Assembly (NCBI RefSeq): GCF_018141525.1
Contig: NZ_CP064655.1
Span: 2,016,501 to 2,080,500 of the forward strand
Reading direction: 5' to 3'
DNA from: Miltoncostaea marina
Lineage (GTDB): Bacteria > Actinomycetota > Thermoleophilia > Miltoncostaeales > Miltoncostaeaceae
DNA: 64,000 nt
In this document: positions 8,874 through 18,315 of the stretch, piece by piece
Layout: the number at the start of each line of letters is the position of its first letter
Position numbering within the stretch: position 1 is the first letter of the stretch
Position numbers and translations under genes: made by a program
The notes under the pieces: generated by a model
Databases searched by the model: none
What the model was told of the DNA's origin: nothing
What the model saw: only the letters and a program-made list of their open reading frames with translations

Positions 8874-9427
8874 GGGCGCCCCAGCCGCAGCACGGCGACG
8901 GCGGTGTCGCCGTAGCTCCGATCGATACGCGTGGCGATCTCCAGTCCGGTGGGCTCCGGTGGCGAGAGCGCGGCCGGGTGCTCGATCACCACGGTTCCGG
9001 ATGCCGCCATCACGGGCGCGAGCGCCGGGCCGATCCCCGCCACGACACGGTCGGTGAGGCTATATGGCGGGTCACAGAGGCACAAGCCGTAGCGCCGGCC
9101 CGCCGCGCGCTCGGCCGCCAGCGCGGCGCGCCAGTCGCGGCCGACGACCCGCGCGCGGTCGCCGACGCCGAGCGTCTCCACGTTGCGCCGGATGCACGCC
9201 AGCGCGGCCCGGCCGCTGTCGACGAACGTCGCCGAGGCCGCGCCGCGCGAGAGCGCCTCGAGGCCGAGGGCGCCCGAGCCGGCGAACAGGTCGAGCACGT
9301 CGAGCCCGTCCACCGGGCCCACGATCGAGAAGACGGCCTCCCGCACCCGGTCGGCGGTCGGACGGGTGACGGCGCCGCGGGGCGCGACGATGCGGCGGCC
9401 GCGGTGGGCACCCGCCACGATCCTCAC
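8870..9427 (-). CDS. rsmD: 16S rRNA (guanine966-N2)-methyltransferase RsmD
   Basis: SAM-dependent methyltransferase acting on assembled 30S particles. It has 185 residues. N-terminal MRIVAGAHRGRRI, SAM-binding DLFAGSGALGLEALSRGA and catalytic DPPY (in LCLCDPPYSL) are present. It begins 10 bp after the recG stop and overlaps coaD at its 3' end. Confidence 0.95.
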   Translation of the reverse strand: MRIVAGAHRGRRIVAPRGAVTRPTADRVREAVFSIVGPVDGLDVLDLFAGSGALGLEALSRGAASATFVDSGRAALACIRRNVETLGVGDRARVVGRDWRAALAAERAAGRRYGLCLCDPPYSLTDRVVAGIGPALAPVMAASGTVVIEHPAALSPPEPTGLEIATRIDRSYGDTAVAVLRLGRP

Positions 9428-9437
9428 CCGCGCCCCC

Positions 9438-11627
9438 TCATGCGTCGAGCAGCCGCGGGAAGTGGTCGAACCGCTGCAGCACGGCGTCGCGCAGCAGGCG
9501 GTGCTCGGGCCGCTCCAGGTGCGGGTCGTCGCGCAGCGCCCGGCGCGCCAGCCAGCGGGCCTCGGCCAGCTCGCGACGGTCGCGCGAGAGGCGCGCGAAG
9601 CGCAGGTCGGTGGGGCCGGCCTGGCGCAGGCCCAGGATGCTGCCCTCGCCGCGGATCTCCAGGTCCAGCTCGGCCAGCCGGAAGCCGTCGGACGTCTGGG
9701 TGACGGCCTCCAGGCGGCGGGCGCCGTCCTCGGTCGGCGGCTCGCCGAACAGGATGCAGGTGCCCGCGTGCTCGCCCCGGCCCACCCGGCCGCGCAGCTG
9801 GTGGAGCTGGGCCAGGCCGAAGCGGTCGGCGTCCTCGATGAGGATGGTGGTGGCGTTGGGGACGTCGATGCCGACCTCGACCACGGTGGTCGCCACGAGC
9901 AGGTCGATGCGCCCCTCGGCGAAGTCGACCATCGCGGCCCGCTTGGCGTCGGCCGACAGCGCCCCGTGCAGCAGGCCCACGCGGAAGTCGGCGAACGGGC
10001 CCTCGCGCAGCCGCTCGGCCTCCGTCGTGGCGGCCCGCGCCTCGGCCGCGGCGCCCTCCTCGACGAGCGGGCAGATGACGTAGGCCTGGCGGCCGGCGCG
10101 CAGCTGGGCCCGCACCAGCTCGTAGGCCTCGTCGCGGTCGGCCTCGCGCACCCAGCGGGTCTCCACCGGCGAGCGGCCGGGCGGCCGGCTGCGGATGGTC
10201 GAGACGGTCAGGTCGCCGTACGCGGTGAGGGCGAGCGTGCGCGGGATGGGCGTGGCGGTCATGTAGAGCAGGTGGGCCGCCCCACCCCCGCCGGCCGCGG
10301 CGCGCTCGGCGAGCGCCTGACGCTGCTCGACGCCGAAGCGGTGCTGCTCGTCGACCACCACCAGGCCGAGCCGGTGGAACGCGACCCCCTCGGACAGCAG
10401 CGCCTGGGTGCCCACGGCGATCGGCGCCGTCCCGCTGCGCAGCGCCAGCAGCCGGCGCTCGCGCTCGGCGCCGGTCACCCGGCCGGTCAGCAGCACCGGC
10501 GCCAGGCCGGCCGGCGCCAGCACGGCGTCGAGCGTGCGCAGGTGCTGCTCGGCCAGCGTCTCCGTCGGCACGAGCACCGCCGCCTGGGCACCCGCCTCGA
10601 CCGCCTGGCAGATCGCCAGCACGGCCACGAGCGTCTTGCCGGAGCCCACCTCGCCCTGCAGCAGGCGGCGCATGGGGACCGGGCGGGCGAGGTCGCGGCC
10701 CACCTCGCGGGCGGCCCGCCGCTGCGGCGCGGTGAGGCGGAAGGGCAGCGCCGCCAGCAGCGGCCCCGAGCGCTCGCCGGTGGCCTCCAGGGGCGGCGCG
10801 GCGCGCGTGCCCGACTGCGCCCGGCGCACGGCCAGCAGGCCGAGCTGCAGCACGACGAGCTCCTCGACCACCATGCGGCGGCGCCCGAGCCGCGCCTCGG
10901 CCCGCGAGCGCGGGAAGTGGACGCCCACCAGGGCGTCGGCCGCGCCGGGCAGGCCCAGCCGGTGGCGCACCCGGGCCGGCAGCCGCTCCGGCGCCGCCCG
11001 GGCGAGGGGCCGGGCGAGATCGATCAGCTCGCGGATGCGCCGCACCGGCATCGCCTCGGTGGCCGGGTACACCGGGACCAGGCCGGTGGTGTGCAGGCCC
11101 TCCGACCCCGGCCCGCCGAGCACCTCGTGGCTGCGCACCGCGATCTCCCGGCGCCCGCCGGTGCCCACCCTGCCGCGCAGCAGCAGCTCGTCGCCCGGCT
11201 GCAGGACGCGGGCCAGGTGCTGCTGGTTGAACCAGGTGGCGCCCATGCGGCCGGTCGCGTCGTGCACCCGCGCGGACACGATCCGCAGCCCCCGCCGGCG
11301 CGTCGGCCGCACCGCGATCGAGTCGAGCACCACCCGCACGGTGGCCTCCTCCCCCGCCCGCAGCGCCGACACGGGGCGCGCGCCGGCGTCGAACGACTCG
11401 TAGCGGGCGGGCAGGTGCTCGAGCAGCTGACCGACCTGCTCGACGCCCAGCGAGCGCAGCCGCCTCGCCAGCGTCGGGCCCACGCCGGGCAGCGCGGTGA
11501 CGGGGTCGCTCCAACGCCCCGGGCCCGGGGGGCGCGGCCGCATCGGCGCCCGCGGGTCGCCCCGCCGTGACCCCAGCGGGGGCAGCGGCGAGGCGGGCGG
11601 GTGCGCGGAGGTTGCGCTCACGGCCAT
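9438..11627 (-). CDS. recG: ATP-dependent DNA helicase RecG
   Basis: Branch-migration helicase that regresses stalled replication forks. It has 729 residues: helix-hairpin-helix start [12 protein letters not shown] (about 45-57), an OB-fold wedge domain, then helicase domains with Walker [13 protein letters not shown] box, TATPIPRTL and QLRGRVGRG. The ATG at 11627 adds about 40 residues before the wedge compared with usual RecG, but a TATGCT -10 box 6 nt upstream supports it as a leaderless start; ATG at residue 29 is the alternative. It heads the long minus-strand chain down to ffh. Confidence 0.95.
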   Translation of the reverse strand: MAVSATSAHPPASPLPPLGSRRGDPRAPMRPRPPGPGRWSDPVTALPGVGPTLARRLRSLGVEQVGQLLEHLPARYESFDAGARPVSALRAGEEATVRVVLDSIAVRPTRRRGLRIVSARVHDATGRMGATWFNQQHLARVLQPGDELLLRGRVGTGGRREIAVRSHEVLGGPGSEGLHTTGLVPVYPATEAMPVRRIRELIDLARPLARAAPERLPARVRHRLGLPGAADALVGVHFPRSRAEARLGRRRMVVEELVVLQLGLLAVRRAQSGTRAAPPLEATGERSGPLLAALPFRLTAPQRRAAREVGRDLARPVPMRRLLQGEVGSGKTLVAVLAICQAVEAGAQAAVLVPTETLAEQHLRTLDAVLAPAGLAPVLLTGRVTGAERERRLLALRSGTAPIAVGTQALLSEGVAFHRLGLVVVDEQHRFGVEQRQALAERAAAGGGGAAHLLYMTATPIPRTLALTAYGDLTVSTIRSRPPGRSPVETRWVREADRDEAYELVRAQLRAGRQAYVICPLVEEGAAAEARAATTEAERLREGPFADFRVGLLHGALSADAKRAAMVDFAEGRIDLLVATTVVEVGIDVPNATTILIEDADRFGLAQLHQLRGRVGRGEHAGTCILFGEPPTEDGARRLEAVTQTSDGFRLAELDLEIRGEGSILGLRQAGPTDLRFARLSRDRRELAEARWLARRALRDDPHLERPEHRLLRDAVLQRFDHFPRLLDA

Positions 11628-11633
11628 CTGACG

Positions 11634-11639
11634 AGCATA
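11634..11639 (-). promoter_or_regulatory. -10 box for recG, leaderless layout
   Basis: TATGCT (TAnnnT) on the minus strand, 6 nt before the recG ATG, so transcription should begin at or next to the start codon. On the plus strand the overlapping CATAAT (11636-11641) is a possible -10 for rpmB, giving a shared divergent promoter. Confidence 0.5.
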
Positions 11640-11704
11640 ATCCGGGGCCGCTCGGACGCCTCGCGCGTCCCTGTCAACCCTGCGACGGAAGCGAGACGGC
11701 GGTC

Positions 11705-11896
11705 ATGGCGAAGGTCTGCAGTGTCTGCGGGAAGGCACCCGCGTTCGGCAACAACCGCAGCCACTCGATGCGCGCGACCCCGCGGCGCTTCAACGTCAAC
11801 GTGCAGAAGGTGCGCATCATGAAGGGCTCGACGCCCGTGCGGGCCTACGTGTGCACGCGCTGCCTCAAGGCCGGAAAGGTCCTGAAGGCCGCCTGA
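11705..11896 (+). CDS. rpmB: 50S ribosomal protein L28
   Basis: 63-residue ribosomal protein, [12 protein letters not shown] at the start, with two Cys pairs (CSVC and CTRC) that form a zinc ribbon, plus the L28 core [15 protein letters not shown]. Stand-alone gene, divergent from recG as in many actinobacteria. Only a weak purine-rich stretch precedes the ATG. A strong hairpin follows the stop. Confidence 0.96.
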   Translation: MAKVCSVCGKAPAFGNNRSHSMRATPRRFNVNVQKVRIMKGSTPVRAYVCTRCLKAGKVLKAA

Positions 11897-11901
11897 TCCG
11901 C

Positions 11902-11936
11902 CGCCCGGGGGCCGGCGCGCGGCCGGCCCCCGGGCG
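11902..11936. terminator. Perfect GC hairpin between convergent genes
   Basis: An inverted repeat with 14 perfect base pairs (11902-11915 with 11923-11936) that extends to 15 with a 5-nt loop. It lies between the rpmB stop (plus) and the end of the exported-protein gene (minus), so it can serve both strands. There is no T tract on either side, as is usual in such GC-rich genomes. Confidence 0.7.
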
Positions 11937-11942
11937 AGGCGC

Positions 11943-12665
11943 CTAGCGGCGCCGCAGGACCTGCGACACCCGGATCGTCGCGCGGATGCGCGGCGTCGCC
12001 CGCGGCGAGAACCTCCGGTTGTGGTCGAACTGGACCGTCCAGAGGCCCCGCGCGGGCGCGCGCACGGGGATCTGCTTGCGGCGCGTGGTGAGGATGCCGC
12101 ACGGGTTGCCGGCCCGTCCGACGGCGACGTCGGCCCGCGTCCGTCCCCTGAAGCGGTAGTGGGCGTACACGACGCGGTCGGGCTCGAAGCCCGAGAGCTT
12201 GAACGTGGTGCGCGCCGACGGGTTCGCGCGCCGGGGGCTGGCCGAGAAGGACAGCGACGCGGCCTTCAGGCGGATCTCGTTGCTGACGCCCAGGCCGGCC
12301 TGGTCGGTGGCGACGACGCCGAACGGGGTGGCGCGGGGCGCCCGGGTGGCGGTCAGCAGGTCGAGCACCGAGAGCTGCGCCGTGAAGGCGCCCGAGGCGT
12401 CGGCGACGCCCCCGAACGTCCGCGTGCCGCGGCGCAGCTCGACGGGCGCGCCGGGCGTGAAGCCCGATCCGGTGATCGTGAGCGGCGGCGCCGTCAGCCG
12501 CCCGCTGGCCGGGTCCTGCACGGGGCGCACGCAGACCGCGTCGGCGGCGATCGCGGGGGCGGCGGCGGCGATCGCCGGCGCGGCGAGCGCGGCGGGCGCG
12601 GCGACGGCGGCCGCGAGGGCGACGCGCCGGCGCACGCGCCCCTGGGCTCGGGTGGTCCTGGTCAA
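11943..12665 (-). CDS. Exported protein of unknown function
   Basis: 240 residues. An N-terminal basic stretch followed by a long Ala/Val-rich hydrophobic segment looks like a signal peptide. The rest is predicted beta-rich: one part (LTITGSGFTPGAPVELRRG) resembles IPT/TIG or Ig-like folds that often occur in surface proteins of this group. Two single Cys residues could form a disulfide. TTG at 12665 has AGGAG at 5-nt spacing; GTG at 12689 is an alternative. It is transcribed alone after ribH. No enzymatic motif is visible. Confidence 0.7.
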   Translation of the reverse strand: MTRTTRAQGRVRRRVALAAAVAAPAALAAPAIAAAAPAIAADAVCVRPVQDPASGRLTAPPLTITGSGFTPGAPVELRRGTRTFGGVADASGAFTAQLSVLDLLTATRAPRATPFGVVATDQAGLGVSNEIRLKAASLSFSASPRRANPSARTTFKLSGFEPDRVVYAHYRFRGRTRADVAVGRAGNPCGILTTRRKQIPVRAPARGLWTVQFDHNRRFSPRATPRIRATIRVSQVLRRR

Positions 12666-12698
12666 GGGTGCTCCTGGGGTCGTGGGCACGGCGCGCCC

Positions 12699-12704
12699 AC
12701 GCTA
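12699..12704 (-). promoter_or_regulatory. -10 box for the exported-protein gene
   Basis: TAGCGT on the minus strand fits TAnnnT; predicted leader about 27 nt before the TTG, with AGGAG in between. The ribH-to-exported-gene gap (12666-12797) also has a weak ccgcca/tggcgg stem that might end ribH transcription. Confidence 0.35.
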
Positions 12705-12797
12705 CCCCCGTCGAGGGACGCCGGGCGGCCGCCATCACCGAATCCGCACGTTTTCGTGGCGGTCGCGCCCACGGGCCGCCGGCCGCGCGGACGGGCG

Positions 12798-13277
12798 CTA
12801 GCGGCCCTCGGCGAGCAGGTTGGCCATCACCACGGCCGCGTCGGCCGCGTCGGACCCCGCGTTGCCCTTGTCGCCCCCGGAGCGCGCCTCGGCCTGGGCG
12901 CGGTCCTCGGTCGTGAGCACGCCGAACGCGCACGGCACCCCGGTCTCGAGGCCGACCGCCATCAGGCCCGTGGACGCCGCGTGGCAGATGTGGTCGAAGT
13001 GGGCGGTCTCGCCCCGGATGACGACGCCGAGCGCCACGATGCCCGCGTAGCGGCGGCGCAGGGCCAGCGAGCGGGCCGCGAGCGGCAGCTCGAACGCGCC
13101 GGGCACCCAGTGGTCCTCGAGGTGCCCCTCGGGCAGCCCCGCCTCGGCCAGCCGGGCGCGGGCGCCCTCCAGCAGCCGCTCGGCCAGGTCGCGGTGGAAG
13201 CCCGCCACCACCGCCGCCATGCGGACCCCCGGGTGCTCCAGCCGGGGGGCCGGCGGCGGCGGCCCGGTGCGGGCCAT
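12798..13277 (-). CDS. ribH: 6,7-dimethyl-8-ribityllumazine synthase
   Basis: Condenses 5-amino-6-ribitylamino-uracil with 3,4-dihydroxy-2-butanone 4-phosphate, the step before riboflavin. It has 159 residues. VPGAFELPLAAR, GVVIRGETAHFDHICH (catalytic His) and PCAFGVLTTED are all present. The ATG overlaps the ribBA stop by 1 bp (TGATG). The tail from DRAQAEARSGGDKGNAG is typical. It is the last gene of the rib operon and is followed by its own gap. Confidence 0.97.
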   Translation of the reverse strand: MARTGPPPPAPRLEHPGVRMAAVVAGFHRDLAERLLEGARARLAEAGLPEGHLEDHWVPGAFELPLAARSLALRRRYAGIVALGVVIRGETAHFDHICHAASTGLMAVGLETGVPCAFGVLTTEDRAQAEARSGGDKGNAGSDAADAAVVMANLLAEGR

Positions 13278-14527
13278 CAGCCGCCCTCGCCCTCGTCGAA
13301 GCGCAGGTCCTGGTGGTGCAGCATGTGCCCCATCTTGTCGCGCTTCGTGCGCAGGTAGTCGAGGTTGTCGCCGACCGGGGGCATCTCGATCGGCACCCGG
13401 TCCACCACCGAGAGCCCGTAGCCCTCGAGGCCCACGATCTTCTTGGGGTTGTTCGTGAGCAGGCGGATGGAGGACAGCCCCAGGTCCACCAGGATCTGGG
13501 CGCCGATGCCGTAGTCGCGCAGGTCGGGCGGGAAGCCGAGCTCGACGTTCGCCTCGACCGTGTCCATGCCGCGGTCCTGCAGCTCGTAGGCGCGCAGCTT
13601 GTTGAGCAGCCCGATGCCGCGGCCCTCCTGGGCGATGTAGAGCAGCACGCCGCGCCCCTCGTCGGCGATGCGCTTCATCGCCGCCTGGAGCTGCTGGCCG
13701 CAGTCGCAGCGCTGGGAGCCGAACACGTCGCCGGTGAGGCACTCGGAGTGCACGCGCACCAGCACCTCCTCCGCGCCGTCGACCTCGCCCTTGACCATCG
13801 CGAGGTGATGCTTGCCGTCGAGGATCGACCGGTAGCCGACCGCGGTCCACTCGCCGTGCTCGGTGGGCAGGCGCGCGGCCGTGCCGCGCTCGATGAGCCG
13901 CTCCGTGCGACGGCGGTGCTCGATCAGCTGGGCGATCGTGATGATCTTCAGGTTGTGCTCCGCGGCGTAGGGCACGAGGTCGGGCAGCCGCGCCATCGTG
14001 CCGTCGGGGTTGCTGATCTCGCAGATCACGCCGGCCGGGATGAGGCCCGCCAGCCGCGCCAGGTCGACCGCCGCCTCCGTGTGGCCGGCGCGCTCCAGCA
14101 CGCCGCCCGGCTTGGCCCGCAGGGGGAAGACGTGGCCGGGCTTGACGATGTCCTCGGGGCCGCTGTCGGGGTCGATCGCCACCATGATCGTGCGCGAGCG
14201 GTCGGGCGCCGAGATGCCGGTCGTGATGCCGTGCTTGGCCTCGATCGGCTCCGTGAAGCCGGTCGAGTACGCGCTCTCGTTCTGACGCACGACCGGCTTG
14301 AGGCCGAGCTGCTCGCAGCGGGCGTCCGTGAGCGAGAGGCAGATGAGCCCGCGCCCGTGGGTGGCCATGAAGTTGATGGCCTCGGGGGTGGCGAACTGCG
14401 CCGCCATGACGAGGTCGCCCTCGTTCTCCCGGTCCTCTGAGTCGAGGATGACGACCATCCGCCCGGCGCGGATCTCCTCGATCGCCTCCTCGACGGTGGC
14501 GAACTCCGTCGTCCTGCTCGTGCTCAT
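13277..14527 (-). CDS. ribBA: Bifunctional DHBP synthase / GTP cyclohydrolase II
   Basis: Makes both precursors of the riboflavin pathway: residues about 1-205 form 3,4-dihydroxy-2-butanone-4-phosphate synthase ([25 protein letters not shown]), and about 206-416 form GTP cyclohydrolase II with zinc ligands in [14 protein letters not shown] and the loop [17 protein letters not shown]. The ATG overlaps the ribE stop (ATGA). Its 416-residue length is normal. Confidence 0.97.
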   Translation of the reverse strand: MSTSRTTEFATVEEAIEEIRAGRMVVILDSEDRENEGDLVMAAQFATPEAINFMATHGRGLICLSLTDARCEQLGLKPVVRQNESAYSTGFTEPIEAKHGITTGISAPDRSRTIMVAIDPDSGPEDIVKPGHVFPLRAKPGGVLERAGHTEAAVDLARLAGLIPAGVICEISNPDGTMARLPDLVPYAAEHNLKIITIAQLIEHRRRTERLIERGTAARLPTEHGEWTAVGYRSILDGKHHLAMVKGEVDGAEEVLVRVHSECLTGDVFGSQRCDCGQQLQAAMKRIADEGRGVLLYIAQEGRGIGLLNKLRAYELQDRGMDTVEANVELGFPPDLRDYGIGAQILVDLGLSSIRLLTNNPKKIVGLEGYGLSVVDRVPIEMPPVGDNLDYLRTKRDKMGHMLHHQDLRFDEGEGG

Positions 14528-15138
14528 GGGACCTCCCCTGCCGGCGGCGCATAGGGGGCCGCCAGTGACTCCACGTATTTTGCCACCACGTCCACCTCGA
14601 GGTTGACGGCCCGCCCGAGGGCCTGCGGGCCGAGCGTCGTGACGGACATCGTGTGCGGGATGAGGGCCACGGTGAAGGCGTCCGCCAGGCGGCCCGCCAC
14701 GGTCAGCGAGACGCCGTCGACGGCGATGCTGCCCTTCTCGACCACGTAGCGCAGCAGCTCGGGCGGGGCGGCGACCTCCAGGACGGCGCTCTCCCCCTCC
14801 GGCCGCACGGCGCGCACCGTGCCGACGCCGTCGACGTGCCCCTGCACGAGGTGGCCGTCGAGGCGGTCGCCGAGGCGCATCGGCCGCTCGAGGTTGACCC
14901 GGTCGCCGGGCGCCAGCGCCCCGAGCGCCGTGCGGCGCAGGGTCTCGGCCACCGCATCCACGGCGAACCCGCCGGCGCCGACCTCCACGGCCGTCAGGCA
15001 GGCGCCGTTCACGGCGACGGAGTCGCCGACCTCCAGGCCCTCGAGCACGGTCCGCGCCGCGATCTCGAGGCGCGCGCCCCGCTCGCCGGGCGCCACGGCG
15101 GCCACCCGGCCGCCCTCCTCCACGAGCCCCGTGAACAT
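14524..15138 (-). CDS. ribE: Riboflavin synthase alpha chain
   Basis: Dismutates two 6,7-dimethyl-8-ribityllumazine molecules to riboflavin. It has 204 residues in two repeated lumazine-binding halves; [10 protein letters not shown] opens the first, with VNGACLT and later VDGVSLT as the paired motifs, and [10 protein letters not shown] between them. The ATG overlaps the ribD stop by 1 bp. It is encoded between ribD and ribBA in the operon. Confidence 0.97.
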   Translation of the reverse strand: MFTGLVEEGGRVAAVAPGERGARLEIAARTVLEGLEVGDSVAVNGACLTAVEVGAGGFAVDAVAETLRRTALGALAPGDRVNLERPMRLGDRLDGHLVQGHVDGVGTVRAVRPEGESAVLEVAAPPELLRYVVEKGSIAVDGVSLTVAGRLADAFTVALIPHTMSVTTLGPQALGRAVNLEVDVVAKYVESLAAPYAPPAGEVP

Positions 15139-16292
15139 CAGCCCTCCCCGGTCCGGTCCAGGCCGGGCAGCGGGGTGAGCCGCCCGGTCACGAGCACGTC
15201 GGCGCCCACCCGCCCCGAGACCACGCCGGCCAGGCGCGGGGCGGCGGCCAGCGTGGGCGCGCCCGGGCCCGCGAGCGCCGCGGGCGCGCCGTCGCCGCCG
15301 ATCAGCATGGGCGCCAGGAACCAGGCCACGCGGTCGACCGCCCCGGCCTCGAGCAGCCCGCCGGCCAGCCGCGCGCCGCCCTCGACCAGCACCGACTGCA
15401 CGTTGCGCTCGGCCAGGGCGCGCAGGCCGGCGGCGACGCGCTCGCGCGGGCCGCCCGGGCTCGTGACCACGTCGACCCCGGCGCGGGCCAGCGCGTCGAG
15501 GCGCTCGGCCGGCGCGTCCTCGCCGGCGAGCACGACCACCGGGCCCTCCCCCGCGTCGCGCACGAGCGCCGAGTCGAGCGGCAGGCGCGCGAGCGAGTCG
15601 AACACCACCCGGGCCGGCTGGCGCACGGGGCCCTCCACGTCGCGGGCGGTCAGCAGCGGGTCGTCGGCGAGCGCGGTGCCGACGCCCACCGCGACGGCGT
15701 CGACGTCGGCCCGCCAGCGGTGCACCAGCGCGCGGGAGTCGGGTCCCGAGATCCAGCGGCTCTCGCCGGTCGCCGTCGCGATGCGCCCGTCGAGCGAGGT
15801 CGCGAGCTTCAGCAGCACCTCGGGCCGCCCCAGCGTGGCGGCCGTGAGGAACGCCGAGTTGAGCTCCGCGCAGGCCGCCCGCTCCTGCGCGTCGGCCACC
15901 GCCACCTCCACGCCGGCCGCGCGCAGCACGTCGCGCCCCCCGGCGCGGCCCCGCTCCAGCGGGTCGGGCAGGCCCACGACCACGCGGGCCACGCCGGCCC
16001 GGATCAGCGCGTCGGCGCAGGGCGGCGTGCGGCCGTGGTGTGAGCACGGCTCGAGGGTGCAGACCACGGTCGCGCCGCGGGCCCGCCCGCCGGCCCTCTC
16101 GAGCGCCATCGCCTCGGCGTGCGGCAGCCCGGGGCCCTCGTGCCAGCCCTCGGCGACCGCCTCGCCGTCGCGCAGCACCACCGCGCCGACCAGGGGGTTG
16201 GGGCTCACGCGGCCGCGACCGCGCGTCGCCAGCTCGCGGGCCCGGGCCAGCGCCGCCCGCTCGACCGGCGAGACCGGCGCCGCCCCGGTCAC
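15138..16292 (-). CDS. ribD: Riboflavin biosynthesis deaminase/reductase RibD
   Basis: Two-step enzyme: deaminase (about 1-150) with zinc motif HAEAMAL and PCSHHGRTPPC, then NADPH-dependent reductase (about 155-384) with LKLATSLDGRIAT and VEGGARLAGGLL. Together they convert the GTP cyclohydrolase II product to 5-amino-6-ribitylamino-uracil phosphate. The GTG start overlaps the rpe stop (GTGA). It is 384 residues, normal length. Confidence 0.96.
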   Translation of the reverse strand: MTGAAPVSPVERAALARARELATRGRGRVSPNPLVGAVVLRDGEAVAEGWHEGPGLPHAEAMALERAGGRARGATVVCTLEPCSHHGRTPPCADALIRAGVARVVVGLPDPLERGRAGGRDVLRAAGVEVAVADAQERAACAELNSAFLTAATLGRPEVLLKLATSLDGRIATATGESRWISGPDSRALVHRWRADVDAVAVGVGTALADDPLLTARDVEGPVRQPARVVFDSLARLPLDSALVRDAGEGPVVVLAGEDAPAERLDALARAGVDVVTSPGGPRERVAAGLRALAERNVQSVLVEGGARLAGGLLEAGAVDRVAWFLAPMLIGGDGAPAALAGPGAPTLAAAPRLAGVVSGRVGADVLVTGRLTPLPGLDRTGEG

Positions 16293-16966
16293 GCCGCCCG
16301 CGCCAGCGCGTCCAGCTCGCGGAAGGCGCCCACCGGGTCGGGCGCCCCGAAGATCGACGACGCCGAGACGAACATCGTCGCGCCCGCGTCGCGGGCGGCG
16401 GGCATCGTCGCCATCCCGATGCCGCCGTCCACCTCGATCGGCAGCCCGTCCGGCAGCAGGGCGCGCAGGCGGGCGATGCGGGCGGGGGTCGTCGCGATGA
16501 ACGACTGCCCGGCGAAGCCCGGGTTGACGGCCAGCACGTTGACGTAGTCCAGCTCGCCCGCGAGCTCGGCGACGTGCTCCACCGGCGTGCCCGGGTTGAG
16601 CGCGAGGCCCGCGGCGCAGCCCGCGTCGCGGATCAGGCCGAGCAGGCGGTGCGGGTGCGGGTCGGCCTCCACGTGCACGGTGATCGCGTCGGCGTGCGGG
16701 GCGAACAGCGGCACCATCTCGGCAGGCCGGCTGACCATGAGGTGTACGTCCACGAGCCCGCCGGCCGCGCGCACCGGGCCGGCCGCGGCGCGGGCGAAGT
16801 CCGGCCCCACCGTCAGGTTGGGCACGAAGTGGCCGTCCATCACGTCGACGTGGATCGCGCCGGCGCCCGCCGCGATGAGCGCGTCGAGCTGGGCGCCGAG
16901 GGCCAGCATGTCGGCCGACATCACCGACGGCAGCACGAGCGGCTCGCGTGGCACGCGGGCGCTCAC
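16289..16966 (-). CDS. rpe: Ribulose-phosphate 3-epimerase
   Basis: Interconverts ribulose 5-phosphate and xylulose 5-phosphate. Ribulose 5-phosphate is also the substrate of the DHBP synthase made two genes on, which makes the grouping with rib genes sensible. It has 225 residues. PSVMSADMLALG, IHVDVMDGHFVPN, the metal-site HLMV and VDGGIG mark the TIM barrel. The GTG at 16966 overlaps the rsmB stop (GTGA); the frame remains open upstream but carries no family sequence. Confidence 0.96.
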   Translation of the reverse strand: MSARVPREPLVLPSVMSADMLALGAQLDALIAAGAGAIHVDVMDGHFVPNLTVGPDFARAAAGPVRAAGGLVDVHLMVSRPAEMVPLFAPHADAITVHVEADPHPHRLLGLIRDAGCAAGLALNPGTPVEHVAELAGELDYVNVLAVNPGFAGQSFIATTPARIARLRALLPDGLPIEVDGGIGMATMPAARDAGATMFVSASSIFGAPDPVGAFRELDALARAA

Positions 16967-18315
16967 GGGCGGCGCAGCCTGGCCACGAAGAACCCGTCCG
17001 TGCCGTCGCGGTGCGGCAGGGTCAGGAGCGCGCCGGGCAGGCGCGGGTGGGCGAGGCGCGGGTGCGACGCGGTCAGGTCGTCGATGGGCGCGCCGGCCGC
17101 GCGCACCACGTCCTCGTTCTCCTCGGCGATGAGCGTGCAGGTGGAGTAGACCACCCGCCCGCCGGGGCGCACGAGCGCCAGCGCCCGCCGCAGCAGCGCC
17201 CGCTGCAGGTCGGCGAGCGGCCCGAGGGCCTCCTCGCGGCGGCGCCAGCGGGCGTCGGGGCGCGAGGAGAGCACGCCGAGGCCGGTGCAGGGCGGGTCGA
17301 GCAGGACGGCGTCGAAGCCCTCGCCCGGGTCGACCTCGAGCGCGTCGCCCTCGATCACGTCCACCACGGCGCCCATGCGCCGGGCGAGCGCCCGCAGCGC
17401 GTCGGCGCGGCGGGGGCGCAGCTCGATCGCCGTGATGCGCGCGCCGCCGCGCGCGAGGGCCGCCATGTGGGTGGTCTTGGCACCGGGCGCGGCGCACATG
17501 TCGAGCACGCGCTCGCCCGGGCGCGGGTCGACCGCGCGGGCCACGAGCTGGGAGGCGCGGCTCTGCCCCATCGCCAGGCCGCGCGCCCACGCGGCGGAGT
17601 CCTCGAGGGCGAACGGGGCGCTCAGCACGTAGGCCTCGGGCGCCATGGCGTCGTCACGGCGCCAGCCGGCCGGCAGCTCGCGCTCGAGGTCGATCCGCGG
17701 GCCGCGCAGCGGGTTCCAGCGCAGCGCCGACTCGGCCGGGCGGGCCGCCGCCTCCATCACGCCGACCGCGTCGGCGTGCCCCAGCGAGGCCACGAGCCGC
17801 TCGACGATCCAGTCCGGCATGGAGTGCCGCAGTGCGAGCGCCTCCGGCCCCTCGCCCTCGAGCGCCCGCAGCCGCGGGCCGGCGTCGGCGGCGATGCGCC
17901 GCATCACGGCGTTCACCACGCCCGCCCGGGCCGAGGCGCGCGCCTTGGGCCCGCGCAGCGCGCGCGCCTGGCGCACCGCCTGGTCGACCGCCGCGTGGGC
18001 GGGCACCCCGTCGGAGAAGGCGAGCTCGTACGCGCCGAGGCGCAGGATGTCCCGGACGGCCGGCTCGAGCGCCGCCGGCCGGTCGAGCGCGCCGTCGATC
18101 AGCCAGTCGAGCGTGCGGCGGCGCTGCACCGCGCCGTACGCCAGGCGGGTGGCCTGCGCGCGGGCGCGCGGGTCGAGCTCGGCCCGGCGCGCCTCGGCGG
18201 CGAGGGCCCGGTCGGCGTAGGCCCCCTCCTCCACCCGGCGCAGCACGCGCAGGGCCACGCTGCGCTCGCGCGCCACGCCCTCGCCCCCGTCGGTCGTCCC
18301 CGCGCCGCCGCTCAC
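16963..18315 (-). CDS. rsmB: 16S rRNA (cytosine967-C5)-methyltransferase RsmB
   Basis: Methylates 16S rRNA. It has 450 residues: an N-terminal NusB-like RNA-binding domain (about 15-150), then a SAM methyltransferase fold with DMCAAPGAKTTHMA, the DPPCTGLGV motif and the catalytic Cys in YSTCTL. The GTG start overlaps the fmt stop (GTGA), which picks it from several upstream options. fmt-rsmB (fmt-sun) is a common bacterial pair. Confidence 0.95.
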   Translation of the reverse strand: MSGGAGTTDGGEGVARERSVALRVLRRVEEGAYADRALAAEARRAELDPRARAQATRLAYGAVQRRRTLDWLIDGALDRPAALEPAVRDILRLGAYELAFSDGVPAHAAVDQAVRQARALRGPKARASARAGVVNAVMRRIAADAGPRLRALEGEGPEALALRHSMPDWIVERLVASLGHADAVGVMEAAARPAESALRWNPLRGPRIDLERELPAGWRRDDAMAPEAYVLSAPFALEDSAAWARGLAMGQSRASQLVARAVDPRPGERVLDMCAAPGAKTTHMAALARGGARITAIELRPRRADALRALARRMGAVVDVIEGDALEVDPGEGFDAVLLDPPCTGLGVLSSRPDARWRRREEALGPLADLQRALLRRALALVRPGGRVVYSTCTLIAEENEDVVRAAGAPIDDLTASHPRLAHPRLPGALLTLPHRDGTDGFFVARLRRP